From assembly GCF_019930585.1 (NCBI RefSeq), contig NZ_CP082839.1, positions 3,918,001 to 3,982,000 of the forward strand: a stretch of DNA of 64,000 bases, given 5' to 3'. The stretch comes from Sphingomonas nostoxanthinifaciens. Lineage in GTDB: Bacteria > Pseudomonadota > Alphaproteobacteria > Sphingomonadales > Sphingomonadaceae. How positions within the stretch are numbered: position 1 is the first letter of the stretch; every line of letters starts with the position of its first letter. The translations under genes were made by a program, and so were the position numbers. Of this stretch, positions 33,000 through 42,456 are shown piece by piece. Below the pieces are notes generated by a model. The model did no database searches. It was given only the letters and a program-made list of their open reading frames with translations, and had not been told where the DNA came from.

Positions 33000-34886
33000 T
33001 CAGCGCGCGCCCGCATCCTCGGCCGCGCGCCTGCCATAGAAATCGGCCAGCACGTCGAACGCCAGCTTGTGCTGGCCGGTCTCCGATTCCAGCCCCTTGC
33101 GGTTCCAGCCCTGCTCGAACTGGTTCTGGCGGCGCGGCGAGCGGAAATCCTTGAGGATCCACGGCGACATGCCGCGCAGCGTCGGGATCTTCGCCGCCAT
33201 CGCCAGCGTCGCGCGGTAATAATCGCGCTGGAATTCCTCCGACGATTTCTGCGGGCCGGCGCGCAGATCGTGAAAGCCCGCTTTGGCGTCGGCACCGAGC
33301 TCGGAGAAGATCAGAGGCTTGTCGGCGGGCAGGCGCCACGCAATGTCGGGCACGTCGGCCAGCCGGTCGGCGGTGTACCAGCCATTGTAGGTGTTGATCC
33401 CCATCACGTCCAAATGATCGGCGAGCGGATCGTTCATCGTCATCAACGGATGGCCGCCCGCCTCGCCGCGCTCGGTCAGCAATGCCGCACCGACCAGCCG
33501 CGTGCCGTCGAGCCGCCGCGCATCGTCGGCGAGCGTCGCGAGAAAGACGTTGCGCGCGGGCGAATTGGGCGTCTCGTTGGCGATGCTCCAGATGATGATC
33601 GCGGCGCGGTTGCGATCACGCGCGATATTCTCGGCCAGCATCCGCCGCGCGGTGGCGAGCGTCGCCGGATTGTCCCACGCAATCCGCCAGTAGACCGGCA
33701 CCTCGCTCCACACCATCAGGCCCAGTTCGTCGGCCAGCCGCAGCGTGGCCTCGCCGTGCGGATAATGGGCGAGACGGACGTAATTGGCGTGCAGCCCTTC
33801 CTTCGCCTCGGTCAGCAGCGCGCGGGCCGCCGCCGGGGTGATCGCGCGCGCGGGCGCCACGCCGAACTCCTCCTCGTGCAGGCTGATGCCGCGCAGGAAA
33901 ACCGGGCGGCCGTTGAGCAGGATCTGGCTGCCGCGCCGCTCGATCGTGCGGAAGCCGATGCGGTCGTGCCAGCGATCGTCGCCGACGGCGATCGTCAGGT
34001 CGTAAAGCTGCGGCCGTTCCGGCGACCAGCGCACCAGCCGGCGCGGCGCCGCGAGCACCGCATGCCAGCGCCCCTCCGCATCGGTGCGTCCGGCGAGCGA
34101 CACGCCGATACCCGGAACGGTGAGGGTGACGGCCGCGCCGGCGGCTGCGGTGCCGTCCAGCCGCGCGTCGACGACGATCCGCCCGTCCGAACCGAGCCGC
34201 ACCCAGGCATCGTCGACATAGGTCTGCGGCGTCTCGATCAGGCGGATGTCGCGGGTGATGCCGCCATAATTCTCCCAATCGGTCACCGGCGGCGGAACGC
34301 TCGCCTCGGTCGCCTGCGAATCCACCGCGACGGTGATCTGGTTGTCGCCGTCGCGCGCCAGCTTGCTCACCTCGAACGCGAACGGGGTGAAGCCGCCCTC
34401 ATGCGCGCCGACGAACTGGCCGTTGAGATAGACGCGCGCCGCGTAATTGGCGGCGCCGAAGCGCAGGAACTGGCGCGCGCCCGCCGTGCGCTTGAGATCG
34501 AAGTGGCGCTGATACCAGACCAGCCCCTGATAATAGCGCATCTCGGGCGCGTGGGTCAGCCAGCTCGCCGGCAAGGTCGCGACCGGGGCGGCATCCATGT
34601 CGAACTCGAACAGCGCGCCGTCGCCACGCCGCATCGCCGCCGCGACCTCCACCTCGGCCCAGCGCCGCTCGGTAACGTTGGGCGGCTCGCCGTGGAAGCC
34701 GGCCAGACCCGACCGGTAGGGATCGACCGAATAATGCCAAAGGCCGGTCAGGTCGGTGCCGGGACGGAGGTCCGCCGCGACGAGCGTCGGGCTCGTGGGC
34801 GTCGGCGATCCGGCCGGGCCCTGCGCGGCGGCCGGTGCCGCCACCAGCAACGCCATCGCAACCGCCATTGCGTGCGCCATTCCCAT
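33000..34886 (-). CDS. secreted glycoside hydrolase family 2 enzyme, beta-glucuronidase-like
   Basis: The 628-residue precursor has a signal peptide (about residues 1-22). The GH2 order follows: sugar-binding jelly roll (LNGQFVGAHEGGFTPFAFEV), immunoglobulin-like domain (GFRTIERRGSQILLNGRPVFLRG at its end) and TIM barrel. The acid/base glutamate is E438 in SIANETP and the nucleophile is E529 in IFSELGADA. HYPHGEATLRLADELGLMVW and the NTYNGWY block are of beta-glucuronidase type, but beta-galactosidase or another specificity is possible. GGAGGAG before ATG 34886 fixes the start. It is periplasmic or exported, monocistronic and convergent with the defence-like operon. Confidence 0.88.
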   Translation of the reverse strand: MGMAHAMAVAMALLVAAPAAAQGPAGSPTPTSPTLVAADLRPGTDLTGLWHYSVDPYRSGLAGFHGEPPNVTERRWAEVEVAAAMRRGDGALFEFDMDAAPVATLPASWLTHAPEMRYYQGLVWYQRHFDLKRTAGARQFLRFGAANYAARVYLNGQFVGAHEGGFTPFAFEVSKLARDGDNQITVAVDSQATEASVPPPVTDWENYGGITRDIRLIETPQTYVDDAWVRLGSDGRIVVDARLDGTAAAGAAVTLTVPGIGVSLAGRTDAEGRWHAVLAAPRRLVRWSPERPQLYDLTIAVGDDRWHDRIGFRTIERRGSQILLNGRPVFLRGISLHEEEFGVAPARAITPAAARALLTEAKEGLHANYVRLAHYPHGEATLRLADELGLMVWSEVPVYWRIAWDNPATLATARRMLAENIARDRNRAAIIIWSIANETPNSPARNVFLATLADDARRLDGTRLVGAALLTERGEAGGHPLMTMNDPLADHLDVMGINTYNGWYTADRLADVPDIAWRLPADKPLIFSELGADAKAGFHDLRAGPQKSSEEFQRDYYRATLAMAAKIPTLRGMSPWILKDFRSPRRQNQFEQGWNRKGLESETGQHKLAFDVLADFYGRRAAEDAGAR

Positions 34887-35178
34887 CCTGCTCCTCCGAC
34901 GTTTCTTGTCGCCGCAGCCTAGCGGGTGTCGGGCATCGGCGCACGCGCGATCGACGCCGGGGAACGGTACGCATTTTAGGGATCGGGTCGGCCAAGTAAC
35001 GATCGCGATCGCACGCACGGCGCCATCGCCGGAAAAGTTTTACAAATTTTCTGTAGCTTACGGGCAGATGTTAACGGTATCGACCCATTTTTCTCCTAAC
35101 ATTTGTTACTTGATTGACGATGTGAGTGCGCTTCGGCCGGCGGGAGCTTGGCAGGGGGGCTGAGGAATCGGGGGTTGC

Positions 35179-37962
35179 GTGCTTACCGTTTGGTACTGCA
35201 TTCGGGATCAACATGACTGGCGACTGGTCGCGCTTGCCGGCCTGATTTCATGCCTCGCGTGCACCGCCGCGGTCATCACCCTGCGCCAGCAGCGCGGCGA
35301 AAGCCAGCGGACCGACGTACGGTGGCAACTCGTCGCCGGGATCATGACGGGCTTCGGCATCTGGAGCGCGCATTTCGTGGCGATGCTCGGCTACGACGAC
35401 ATCGCCGTCGCCGGTTACGCATTCGGCCTGACCGGGCTGTCTTTGCTGGTCGCGATCGTTATGACCACCGCGGGTTTCGCGCTCGGCTCGCGGCCCGGCG
35501 CGCGGCTTCGCGATATCATCGGCGGCGGGATCGTCGTCGGCGGCGGCATCGCCACGATGCACTATCTGGGCATGAGCTCGGTCCAGTTCGCCGGGCATTT
35601 CGATTGGTCCCCGCCGCTGGTCGTGCTGTCCATCCTGTTTGCGATCGGGCCCACCGTTCCAGCGCTGACGATGGCGCTGCGACGGCGCGACTGGGGCTCC
35701 GGCGCGCTCGCCAGCGTGGCGTTGATGCTGGCGATCCTCGCATTGCATTTCACCGGCATGGCGGCCGCAACCGTCATTCCCGATGCCGCTGACGGGCATG
35801 ATCGCTTCATCCTGTCGCCGGCCAGCATGGGCCTTGCCGTCAGCGCGATCGCGGCGGCCGTGCTGGTTATCGGCGCGGGGGCGGCGGTGGCGCATGCGCT
35901 GGCGGTGGCTGCGATCCGGGCGGGCGGGCGCGAGTTCCGCATCCTCGTCGAAGGCATCACCGACTGCGCCCTGTACATGCTCGATCCAAACGGGCGCGTC
36001 GCCAGCTGGAACGCCGGCGCGCAGCATCTGAAGGGCTTTACCTCCGAAGAAGCGATCGGGCTCCATTTCTCGGCTTTCTATTCCGATGAGGATCGCGCGC
36101 TCGGCGTCCCCGCGCGCGCGCTGGCAACGGCGCGCACGACGGGCAAGTTCACCGCCGAAGGATGGCGCTATCGCAGGGATCGCAGCCGCTTCTGGGCGGC
36201 GGTCACGATCGAGCCGGTGATCGGCGAGCAGGGCGACATCATCGGCTTCGCGAAGATCACCCGCGATGTGAGCCGCCTGAAGGAGGATCAGGACCGCATG
36301 GCCGCGTTGACGCGCAAGCTGGATGCTGCCGTCACCAACATGCAGCAGGGGCTCGTCCTGTTCGACGGCGACGAGCGCGTGGCGCTGGTCAATGCACGCT
36401 TCCGCATCATGTACCGGATCGACGCAAAGGTGCCGCTGGAAGGGCTCGACATGTCCGACTTCTTCCGGTTTTCGCTCAAGTCGCGCAGCGGCGGCGTCGT
36501 GTCCGAAGATCGCGTCGCACAAAGCCTCGACTGGATGCGCGCCTGCCTTTCGCAGCCGCAAGGCGGCGGATCGGTGACGGTCGCCTATGAGGATGCGAGC
36601 GTCGTCGACGCGTCGTATCGCGCACTGCCCGGAGGCGGCGTGGTCGCGACGTTCGAGGATGTCAGCGAGCGTCACCGCTCCGAGGCGCGGATCGCGCACA
36701 TGGCGCTGCACGATGGCCTGACCGGCCTGCCCAACCGAACCAATTTCAACGCGCGGCTGGATGCCGCGATCGATCGCGCGTCGGTCGACGGGACGAAGGT
36801 CGGCATCATCGTGATCGATCTCGACGGCTTCAAGGATATCAACGACACGTACGGCCACGCCGTTGGCGACAATCTGCTCCAGATATTGGGCGCGCGGCTG
36901 AAGGCCGCGGTGGGCGACGATGAAGCGGCAGCCCGGTTCGGCGGCGATGAATTCGCCGCCCTCTGCATCTTCCGGCAGGAAGACGAGCTGCACGCCTTTG
37001 TCGATCGGCTGTCGACGCTGCTGGGCGATCCGATGTCGATCGACGGGCTGGCGATCACGCCGGCAGCCAGCCTCGGCGTCAGCATCTTCCCCGACGACGG
37101 TCAGGACCGTGACAAGGTTCTCGGCAACGCCGATCTCGCGATGTACCGGGCGAAGGCATCGCCCGGCATGCAGGTATGCCATTACGAAAATGGCATGAAC
37201 GAAGCCGCCCGCGCGCGTCGCGCCATGGCGAAGGACCTGCGCGAGGCCATCCCCCGCGACGAGCTGACGCTCGCCTTTCAGGTCCAATGCTCGGTGCAGA
37301 CCGGCGCCGTGACCGGTTACGAGGCGCTGCTGCGCTGGCATCACCCGACCGACGGCTGGATTTCGCCGGGGGATTTTATCCCCGTCGCCGAGGAGAGCGG
37401 CAGCATCATCGAAATCGGCGAATGGGTGTTGCGCCGCGCCTGCCGCGAAGCCGCTGGCTGGGTGGAACCGCATCGGGTGGCGGTCAACCTGTCGCCGCTC
37501 CAGTTCGCCGACCGCGATCTGGTGACCACCCTCACCGAAATTCTGCTCGAGACCGGGCTGCCACCGCGTCGGCTAGAGCTGGAGGTCACCGAATCCGCCA
37601 TCATCGTCGACAAGGCGGCCGCGCTGCAGACGCTGCGGCAGATCAAGGCGCTGGGCGTGACGATCGCGATCGACGATTTCGGCACCGGCTATGCCTCGCT
37701 CGAAATGCTGCACGCCTTTCCGTTCGACAAAATCAAGATCGACCGATCGTTCATCCTGCAATCGGGGCAGAGCGAGCAGGCGCGTGCGATCATTCGCGCG
37801 GTGATCGCGCTCGGCTCCAGCCTGAACATGCCCGTGCTGGCGGAAGGCGTGGAGGACGAAGAGCAGCTCGAAATGTTGCGCCTGGAAGGATGCACCGAGG
37901 CGCAGGGCTTCCTGCTGGGGCGGCCGAGCCTCGACCTGCCGGATGCCTCGCTGGCCGCCTGA
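35179..37962 (+). CDS. MHYT-PAS-GGDEF-EAL cyclic-di-GMP signalling protein
   Basis: The 927-residue protein starts (GTG) with an MHYT sensor of seven helices, with SAHFVAM, TMHYLGM and LHFTGM repeats that may bind copper or gas ligands. A PAS domain with IIGFAKITRDVS follows at about 250-370, and a second PAS-like segment at 375-500. A GGDEF domain with intact RFGGDEFA (588-592) and an EAL domain (E715 in YEALLRWHH, D832-D833 in IDDFGTGYASL) complete it. Both catalytic signatures are intact. The RxxD inhibitory site expected before GGDEF is missing. Either synthesis or breakdown of c-di-GMP may dominate. It is flanked by AT-rich gaps and stands alone. Confidence 0.92.
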   Translation: MLTVWYCIRDQHDWRLVALAGLISCLACTAAVITLRQQRGESQRTDVRWQLVAGIMTGFGIWSAHFVAMLGYDDIAVAGYAFGLTGLSLLVAIVMTTAGFALGSRPGARLRDIIGGGIVVGGGIATMHYLGMSSVQFAGHFDWSPPLVVLSILFAIGPTVPALTMALRRRDWGSGALASVALMLAILALHFTGMAAATVIPDAADGHDRFILSPASMGLAVSAIAAAVLVIGAGAAVAHALAVAAIRAGGREFRILVEGITDCALYMLDPNGRVASWNAGAQHLKGFTSEEAIGLHFSAFYSDEDRALGVPARALATARTTGKFTAEGWRYRRDRSRFWAAVTIEPVIGEQGDIIGFAKITRDVSRLKEDQDRMAALTRKLDAAVTNMQQGLVLFDGDERVALVNARFRIMYRIDAKVPLEGLDMSDFFRFSLKSRSGGVVSEDRVAQSLDWMRACLSQPQGGGSVTVAYEDASVVDASYRALPGGGVVATFEDVSERHRSEARIAHMALHDGLTGLPNRTNFNARLDAAIDRASVDGTKVGIIVIDLDGFKDINDTYGHAVGDNLLQILGARLKAAVGDDEAAARFGGDEFAALCIFRQEDELHAFVDRLSTLLGDPMSIDGLAITPAASLGVSIFPDDGQDRDKVLGNADLAMYRAKASPGMQVCHYENGMNEAARARRAMAKDLREAIPRDELTLAFQVQCSVQTGAVTGYEALLRWHHPTDGWISPGDFIPVAEESGSIIEIGEWVLRRACREAAGWVEPHRVAVNLSPLQFADRDLVTTLTEILLETGLPPRRLELEVTESAIIVDKAAALQTLRQIKALGVTIAIDDFGTGYASLEMLHAFPFDKIKIDRSFILQSGQSEQARAIIRAVIALGSSLNMPVLAEGVEDEEQLEMLRLEGCTEAQGFLLGRPSLDLPDASLAA

Positions 37963-38300
37963 CGGCCGCTCGCGCGCGCTCCCCGGCGGCGCGAATTCGA
38001 GGCTTGCGGCACATCCCGACCGAAGGTGGGTGACCGCCAGCACGGGGAATATCAGCCCGGCCAGACGCCGTCCTCGTCGCCCGCAAGTTTCGACAGATTT
38101 GCCCAATTTTCCTCGCGCTCGAACCAAATCACCAGTTGTTTCAAGGATAGCCCGCCCTCATATCGCTTTAACATAGGTTATTACTTGAACTATAACCTCC
38201 AGCTTACCGGCACTTACGACTACACACCCGTTTCGGTTGCGTGTTGACCATGTTAATGTTATTTAAACATTGTCGTTGAGTCGTATATGTGGAGGGGGTA
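37963..38300. other. AT-rich leader upstream of second PEP-CTERM-like gene, with two inverted repeats
   Basis: No gene is visible. From about 38100 the region is distinctly AT-rich. It holds a 7-base inverted repeat AGGTTAT/ATAACCT (38175-38181 and 38192-38198) and a 6-base repeat AATGTT/AACATT (38255-38260 and 38266-38271). A TTGACC hexamer lies at 38244. The region ends in a strong GGAGGGGG site (38291-38298). The palindromes suggest regulator binding, with no regulator identified. Confidence 0.4.
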
Positions 38301-38966
38301 ATGAAGTTTTTAGCTCGCTATTGCGTTGCGCCAGTTCTCGCCTGCTGCATCGCCAGCGCCGCCAGCGCGGCACCGATACTTCTGAGCGTGAACATCAATG
38401 TCTGGCATGGGTTTAGTCCGAGCCCCGGCAGCATCGGTGATCCCACCCAAATGGCCGATCCGAGCAACCCGCTGACGTCGCAGACATATGTCGGGTTTTT
38501 CTCGTACACCGGGCCGATCAATTTCTCGGACAGCAGTCAGGCCACCGACCTGATGAGCAATTTCATTCCGGGCATCGGCCTGCCGACGACCCAGATGAGC
38601 GCACCGACCTTCAACGAGGCGTCGCTGTTCGAATTCACCTTCATCCTGCCGACCGACCTGACCGGCGCGTCGATCACGCATGACGACGGCATCTCGCTGT
38701 TCGACATCACGACGAGCAGCAGCAACCTCATCCCCGGCAACGAGGGGCCGACCTCGGCGACCACGACCGCGCTGCCGTCGCTCGTGGGCGGCCACAATTA
38801 TGAATTGTGGTATGTCGCCGCGAACGGCGCACCGTCGACGCTGATCTTCGATGCCGGTTCGGCGGTGCCCGAAATGTCCACCTGGGCTTCGCTCGTGGTC
38901 GGGTTCGGCGCGCTCGGCTTCGCGACGCGTCGGCGCCGGAACGTCCTGCTCGAAGGGGCAGCCTAG
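38301..38966 (+). CDS. exported PEP-CTERM-like anchor protein
   Basis: The 221-residue precursor has a signal peptide (about residues 1-24, ending ASAA) and a Ser/Thr-rich beta-type body without obvious catalytic motifs. The C-terminal sorting signal is PEMSTWASLVVGFGALGFATRRRR. The first motif residues are PEM rather than PEP, but the following WA, the Gly-rich helix and the basic end match the PEPxxWA-CTERM class. Such proteins are handled by exosortase at the inner membrane. ATG 38301 has a near-perfect ribosome-binding site. It is not homologous in its body to the PEP-CTERM protein at 7833. A hairpin follows the gene. Confidence 0.82.
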   Translation: MKFLARYCVAPVLACCIASAASAAPILLSVNINVWHGFSPSPGSIGDPTQMADPSNPLTSQTYVGFFSYTGPINFSDSSQATDLMSNFIPGIGLPTTQMSAPTFNEASLFEFTFILPTDLTGASITHDDGISLFDITTSSSNLIPGNEGPTSATTTALPSLVGGHNYELWYVAANGAPSTLIFDAGSAVPEMSTWASLVVGFGALGFATRRRRNVLLEGAA

Positions 38967-39028
38967 CCTGGTGATCTTATGGCCGCGCTGTCGGCCCAAG
39001 GGTCTTGCGATCTCGATCTGACGGCGGA

Positions 39029-39054
39029 GCCCATGGCCAGCGATGGCCGTGGGC
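39029..39054. terminator. hairpin between convergent PEP-CTERM-like and TonB receptor genes
   Basis: An 11-base stem GCCCATGGCCA/TGGCCGTGGGC (one G-T pair) with a GCGA loop lies in the 213-base convergent gap. Its position suits a bidirectional terminator, although no long T-tract follows. Confidence 0.5.
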
Positions 39055-39179
39055 TTCGTCGTTTCGGTCGCCCCCAGTCCGCCGCGGCGACATCGGCGCC
39101 ATGCGCGGTGCCGGAAATGCCGACGGCCCGAAGACGATTACGCCTTCGAGCCGTCGCTCAGTCGTCAGAGTCCGCCGGT

Positions 39180-42100
39180 TCAGAGGCGGAAGTGCGCGCC
39201 CACCGTAAAGCGGCGGCCGTAGGCATAAACCTGCAGCAGCTGATTATCGAAGCGGCCGTGGGTGCTCTGCACCGCATTGTTGAGGTTCAGCGCCTCGAAG
39301 AACACGCTGATATGCTTGTTGATGTCGTAGCTGGTGCTGAAGTCGACCTGGATCTGCGAGTCGACGATCGTCGGTTCGGTGCCGAACGCCGAATTGTTCT
39401 GGATCTGCCCGAACTGCAGCAGGTACGAGTCGCGCCAGTTGACTGCGGCACGCGCCTGGAAGCCGTGCTTGTCATAGAAGCCGACGAAGTTGGCCGAATT
39501 GGCCAGGCCCGTCACCGCAAAGCCGCTCTGCGACAGATTGTACGGGTCGTACGGCTTGTTGGTTTCGACGAACGTGCCGTTGGCCTGGAAGCCGAAGCCG
39601 CTGTCGCCGAACACGTGCTGCAGCGCGACCTCGAGGCCCTTCACCGTGGCGGCCGGCCCGTTGACGTAGGACGAGACCGTGAAGCTCGCCGGCTGGCCGG
39701 TCGTCGGATCGATCACGTTGTTGATCGTCTGCCGCTGCGAGCCAGCCACGATGAAGTTGGTGACGTGCTTCGCGAACAGATCGAGCGAGAACATCGAGTT
39801 GCGGTGATAATACCACTCGCCGCCCAGATCGAAATTGTCCGACAGGTAAGGCTGAAGGCTCGGATTGCCGCCCGTCGCCACCAGCGCGTTGACGCGACCA
39901 CCGACGCCGGTGAGCACCGGCGTCAGGCGGTTGAGCGGCGGCCGGGTCAGCGTGCGCGACGCATCGAACCGGAACTTGAGCCGGTCGGTGACGTCGAGGC
40001 TGAGGTCGAGGCTCGGCAGGAAGTAGGAATAGTTCGACTTGGTCGACACCGACGTGGTGCCCGAGAAGGCGATCACGAACGCGGTCGGATCGCTCGACGG
40101 CACCGTCAGGCTGACCGGCACCGTGCCGAGGCCGGCCGACGTGATGTGCGATACCTCTTCGCGTGCACCCACCGCGATGTGCAGCGGCATGCCGGCGATC
40201 TCGGTGGTCTGGCTCACGGTGACGAACGCCGCCCACGTGCTTTCCAGGATGTTCTGCACGCTGCCCGGATCGGTGACCGGCGTCTGCAGGCCATGATAGT
40301 TCAGCAGGCCGTCACCCGACCCTGCGGCCGGATAATTGAAGCCCGGAATGTTCTTGGCATAGGGATCGCCGAAGCCCTGCTGCAGATTTTCCTGCGCGGT
40401 CGCGCTGAAGATCGGCAGGTTCGGCGGCAGCGCGCCCGAGAAGCCGGGAATGAAGCCGGCGGTGCTGAACGTGCCGGTGATCAGGCCCGCCGGGATCGGC
40501 ACACCGCTGCTGCGGCCCGAAGCCGGCCCGTAGCCCGCATAGGACTGCCAGAAGTTGTTGTAGAAGGTGTTCTCGTTGTGCAGCTGGAAGCGGTCGCGAT
40601 AATATTGCCCGCCGAAGCGGATCTTCAGATCGTCCTGCTCCCACGATCCGGTCAGCCGCACCTGCTTCAGGTCGTCGCGGTTGCGCTGGGTCGCGTCGGT
40701 CAGCACGTGCGTGCCGATGATCGTCTGGTCGATCAGGCGCGAGGCATCGCCGTTCGGCCCGTAGCCGACCAGCACGGGCAGGCTGTTGCTGCTCTTGCCG
40801 CTGACGACGACGCCCGCGGTGGCGCCCAACGTATTGCCGTAGCCGATGTCGCCGCCGCGATTGGCGACGAAGTTGCCCGGATTCTGGTAGCTGCGGCCCC
40901 ATGCGCCATCGAGGTCGAAGTGCAGATGCTCGGTCGCATCCCACTTGATGTTGCCGCCGAGCTGGTTGGTCTGCAGCACCTGGCGGTTGTCGTTGGCGAC
41001 GAAGTCGATCGGCGAGCCGGCCTGGGTGAAGCTGATCGCAGTGCCGTTCTTGTCCTGCTTGATGTTCTGCAGCGAGCTCGAGTTGAACCACACGCCCATG
41101 CCGGCGACCGTGGTGTGGATGTCCTGCCGCGAGAAATTGTCGTCGACAGTGATCAGCAGGCTTTCCGACGGATGCCATTGCAGCGCGACGCGGCCGTCAT
41201 AGCGCTCGTCCTTGGTATAGTCGCGCGCGATCGTGTAATCCTGCGGATACCAGCCGACGATCGTCTGGGTGGCGCTGGTATTCTGCGCCGCGGTGCAGGT
41301 CGGCGTCAGCTGGCACGGCGCGAAATGGGTGCCTTCCCAGCCATTGGTGTCGACGCGGTTGGTCTGCGTGTCGTGACGCGTATAGATACCGTCGACCAGG
41401 ATACCGATCGTATCGTCGGCGAAGGTGTCGCTGATCAGCAGGCCACCGGTCGGCACCACCTTGCCTGCGCCGTCCTGGAGCGAGCCCGATCCCGACGCGG
41501 CCACGCGCAGGCCGGGGTGATCCATCGGCTTGGGGAATTTGATGTTGATCGTCGCGCCGATGGCCGAGGCGTTGAGCGCATCGTCCGGCGTCTTGAGCAC
41601 GTCGAGCTCACCGACGAAGTCGGAGCCCACCGTCGAGAAGTCGATCGAGCGACCGCCGGTGCCGGTCGACACGCGCCGGCCGTCATACAAGGTGGCGACG
41701 AAATCGCCGCCGAAACCGCGCACGGTGACGCCGGTCGGCTCGCCGCGCGCACCGTTACGCTGGATCGAGACGCCGGGCAGACGCTGCAGCGAAGCCGCAA
41801 CATTCGAGTCGGGGAACTTGCCGATATCCTCGGCCGAAATCGCGTCGACCACGCCGACCGAATTGCGCTTGATATCGAGGTTACGCTGCAGCGAGCCGCG
41901 CAGGCCGGTGACGATGATCTCTTCCGCACCCGCCGACGTCTGCTGCGCGATCGTCTGGTTGGACTGGGCGGCGCCGGGCGCTGCGGTCTCGTCGCGCGGC
42001 GACGCAGCCGCCTTCGCGCCGATGCTGTCGGTGGCGGTGCCATTGTCGACCGGGGCCACACCGGAAACGGTGGCCGGCGCGCTCGACGGGGTGGAACTGG

Positions 42101-42224
42101 GCGATTGGGGCATCGCCTGCGCGAATACCGGAGTCCCCAGCGCAAGTGCCGCCAGGCTACACGCGCTCCTCAGCGCGACGCGCGCCGAACGAACACGAAC
42201 GACGCCGCAAGCTTCTGCTAACAT
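39180..42224 (-). CDS. TonB-dependent outer-membrane receptor, carbohydrate-type
   Basis: The 1014-residue protein has a signal peptide (cleavage near FAQA, residue 36), a low-complexity linker and a TonB-box-like EEIIVTG. The plug has ISAEDIGKFPDSNVAASLQRLPGVSIQR and the VRGFGGDF-type pattern, and a 22-strand barrel ends in the C-terminal aromatic FRL. GKFPDSNVAASLQRLPG is typical of Caulobacter and Xanthomonas receptors for maltodextrins, chito-oligosaccharides and similar glycans, rather than siderophore receptors. Its gene is divergent from SapC and near halogenase-like and cupin genes, a set often seen beside such receptors. Two LacI-like boxes lie upstream. The substrate is not known. 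Confidence 0.92.
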   Translation of the reverse strand: MLAEACGVVRVRSARVALRSACSLAALALGTPVFAQAMPQSPSSTPSSAPATVSGVAPVDNGTATDSIGAKAAASPRDETAAPGAAQSNQTIAQQTSAGAEEIIVTGLRGSLQRNLDIKRNSVGVVDAISAEDIGKFPDSNVAASLQRLPGVSIQRNGARGEPTGVTVRGFGGDFVATLYDGRRVSTGTGGRSIDFSTVGSDFVGELDVLKTPDDALNASAIGATINIKFPKPMDHPGLRVAASGSGSLQDGAGKVVPTGGLLISDTFADDTIGILVDGIYTRHDTQTNRVDTNGWEGTHFAPCQLTPTCTAAQNTSATQTIVGWYPQDYTIARDYTKDERYDGRVALQWHPSESLLITVDDNFSRQDIHTTVAGMGVWFNSSSLQNIKQDKNGTAISFTQAGSPIDFVANDNRQVLQTNQLGGNIKWDATEHLHFDLDGAWGRSYQNPGNFVANRGGDIGYGNTLGATAGVVVSGKSSNSLPVLVGYGPNGDASRLIDQTIIGTHVLTDATQRNRDDLKQVRLTGSWEQDDLKIRFGGQYYRDRFQLHNENTFYNNFWQSYAGYGPASGRSSGVPIPAGLITGTFSTAGFIPGFSGALPPNLPIFSATAQENLQQGFGDPYAKNIPGFNYPAAGSGDGLLNYHGLQTPVTDPGSVQNILESTWAAFVTVSQTTEIAGMPLHIAVGAREEVSHITSAGLGTVPVSLTVPSSDPTAFVIAFSGTTSVSTKSNYSYFLPSLDLSLDVTDRLKFRFDASRTLTRPPLNRLTPVLTGVGGRVNALVATGGNPSLQPYLSDNFDLGGEWYYHRNSMFSLDLFAKHVTNFIVAGSQRQTINNVIDPTTGQPASFTVSSYVNGPAATVKGLEVALQHVFGDSGFGFQANGTFVETNKPYDPYNLSQSGFAVTGLANSANFVGFYDKHGFQARAAVNWRDSYLLQFGQIQNNSAFGTEPTIVDSQIQVDFSTSYDINKHISVFFEALNLNNAVQSTHGRFDNQLLQVYAYGRRFTVGAHFRL

Positions 42225-42304
42225 ATCCTCTCCCCTTCATTTGGTCTGCTATCGCGGCCCTACGCATTGTCGCGCGGACCGTCTGTGACCACTAAGTAGC
42301 CGCC

Positions 42305-42373
42305 TTGTTACACACTCTTTCCGTCCAGACAATTTTTTCGTTAGCGCTATCCGAAATTTTTGTTAGCGTTATC
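42305..42373 (-). promoter_or_regulatory. tandem LacI-family-like operators and promoter between TonB receptor and sapC
   Basis: The 12-base word GTTAGCG(C/T)TATC occurs at 42340-42351 and 42362-42373, exactly 22 bases apart. The first contains the palindrome TAGCGCTA. This resembles the TGTTAGCGCTAACA operators of LacI-type sugar regulators. On the minus strand TTGTCT (42332-42327) and TAACAA (42310-42305) with a 16-base spacer could be the receptor promoter just downstream of the boxes. No LacI gene is in the window. Confidence 0.5.
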
Positions 42374-42456
42374 GGCGTCAACGCGGCCTTGCGTTTCGCA
42401 CTCCCGTCGGGCGAGTTGCGCCGCCAGTGCCGCCCTCCAGCTATAGAGCCACAACC

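Noticed and set aside
38979..42221. A 1080-codon open frame opposite the TonB receptor gene
   Set aside because: High GC suppresses stop codons on the opposite strand. The translation is Arg/Ala/Asp-rich without motifs, whereas the receptor frame shows signal peptide, TonB box, plug and barrel.
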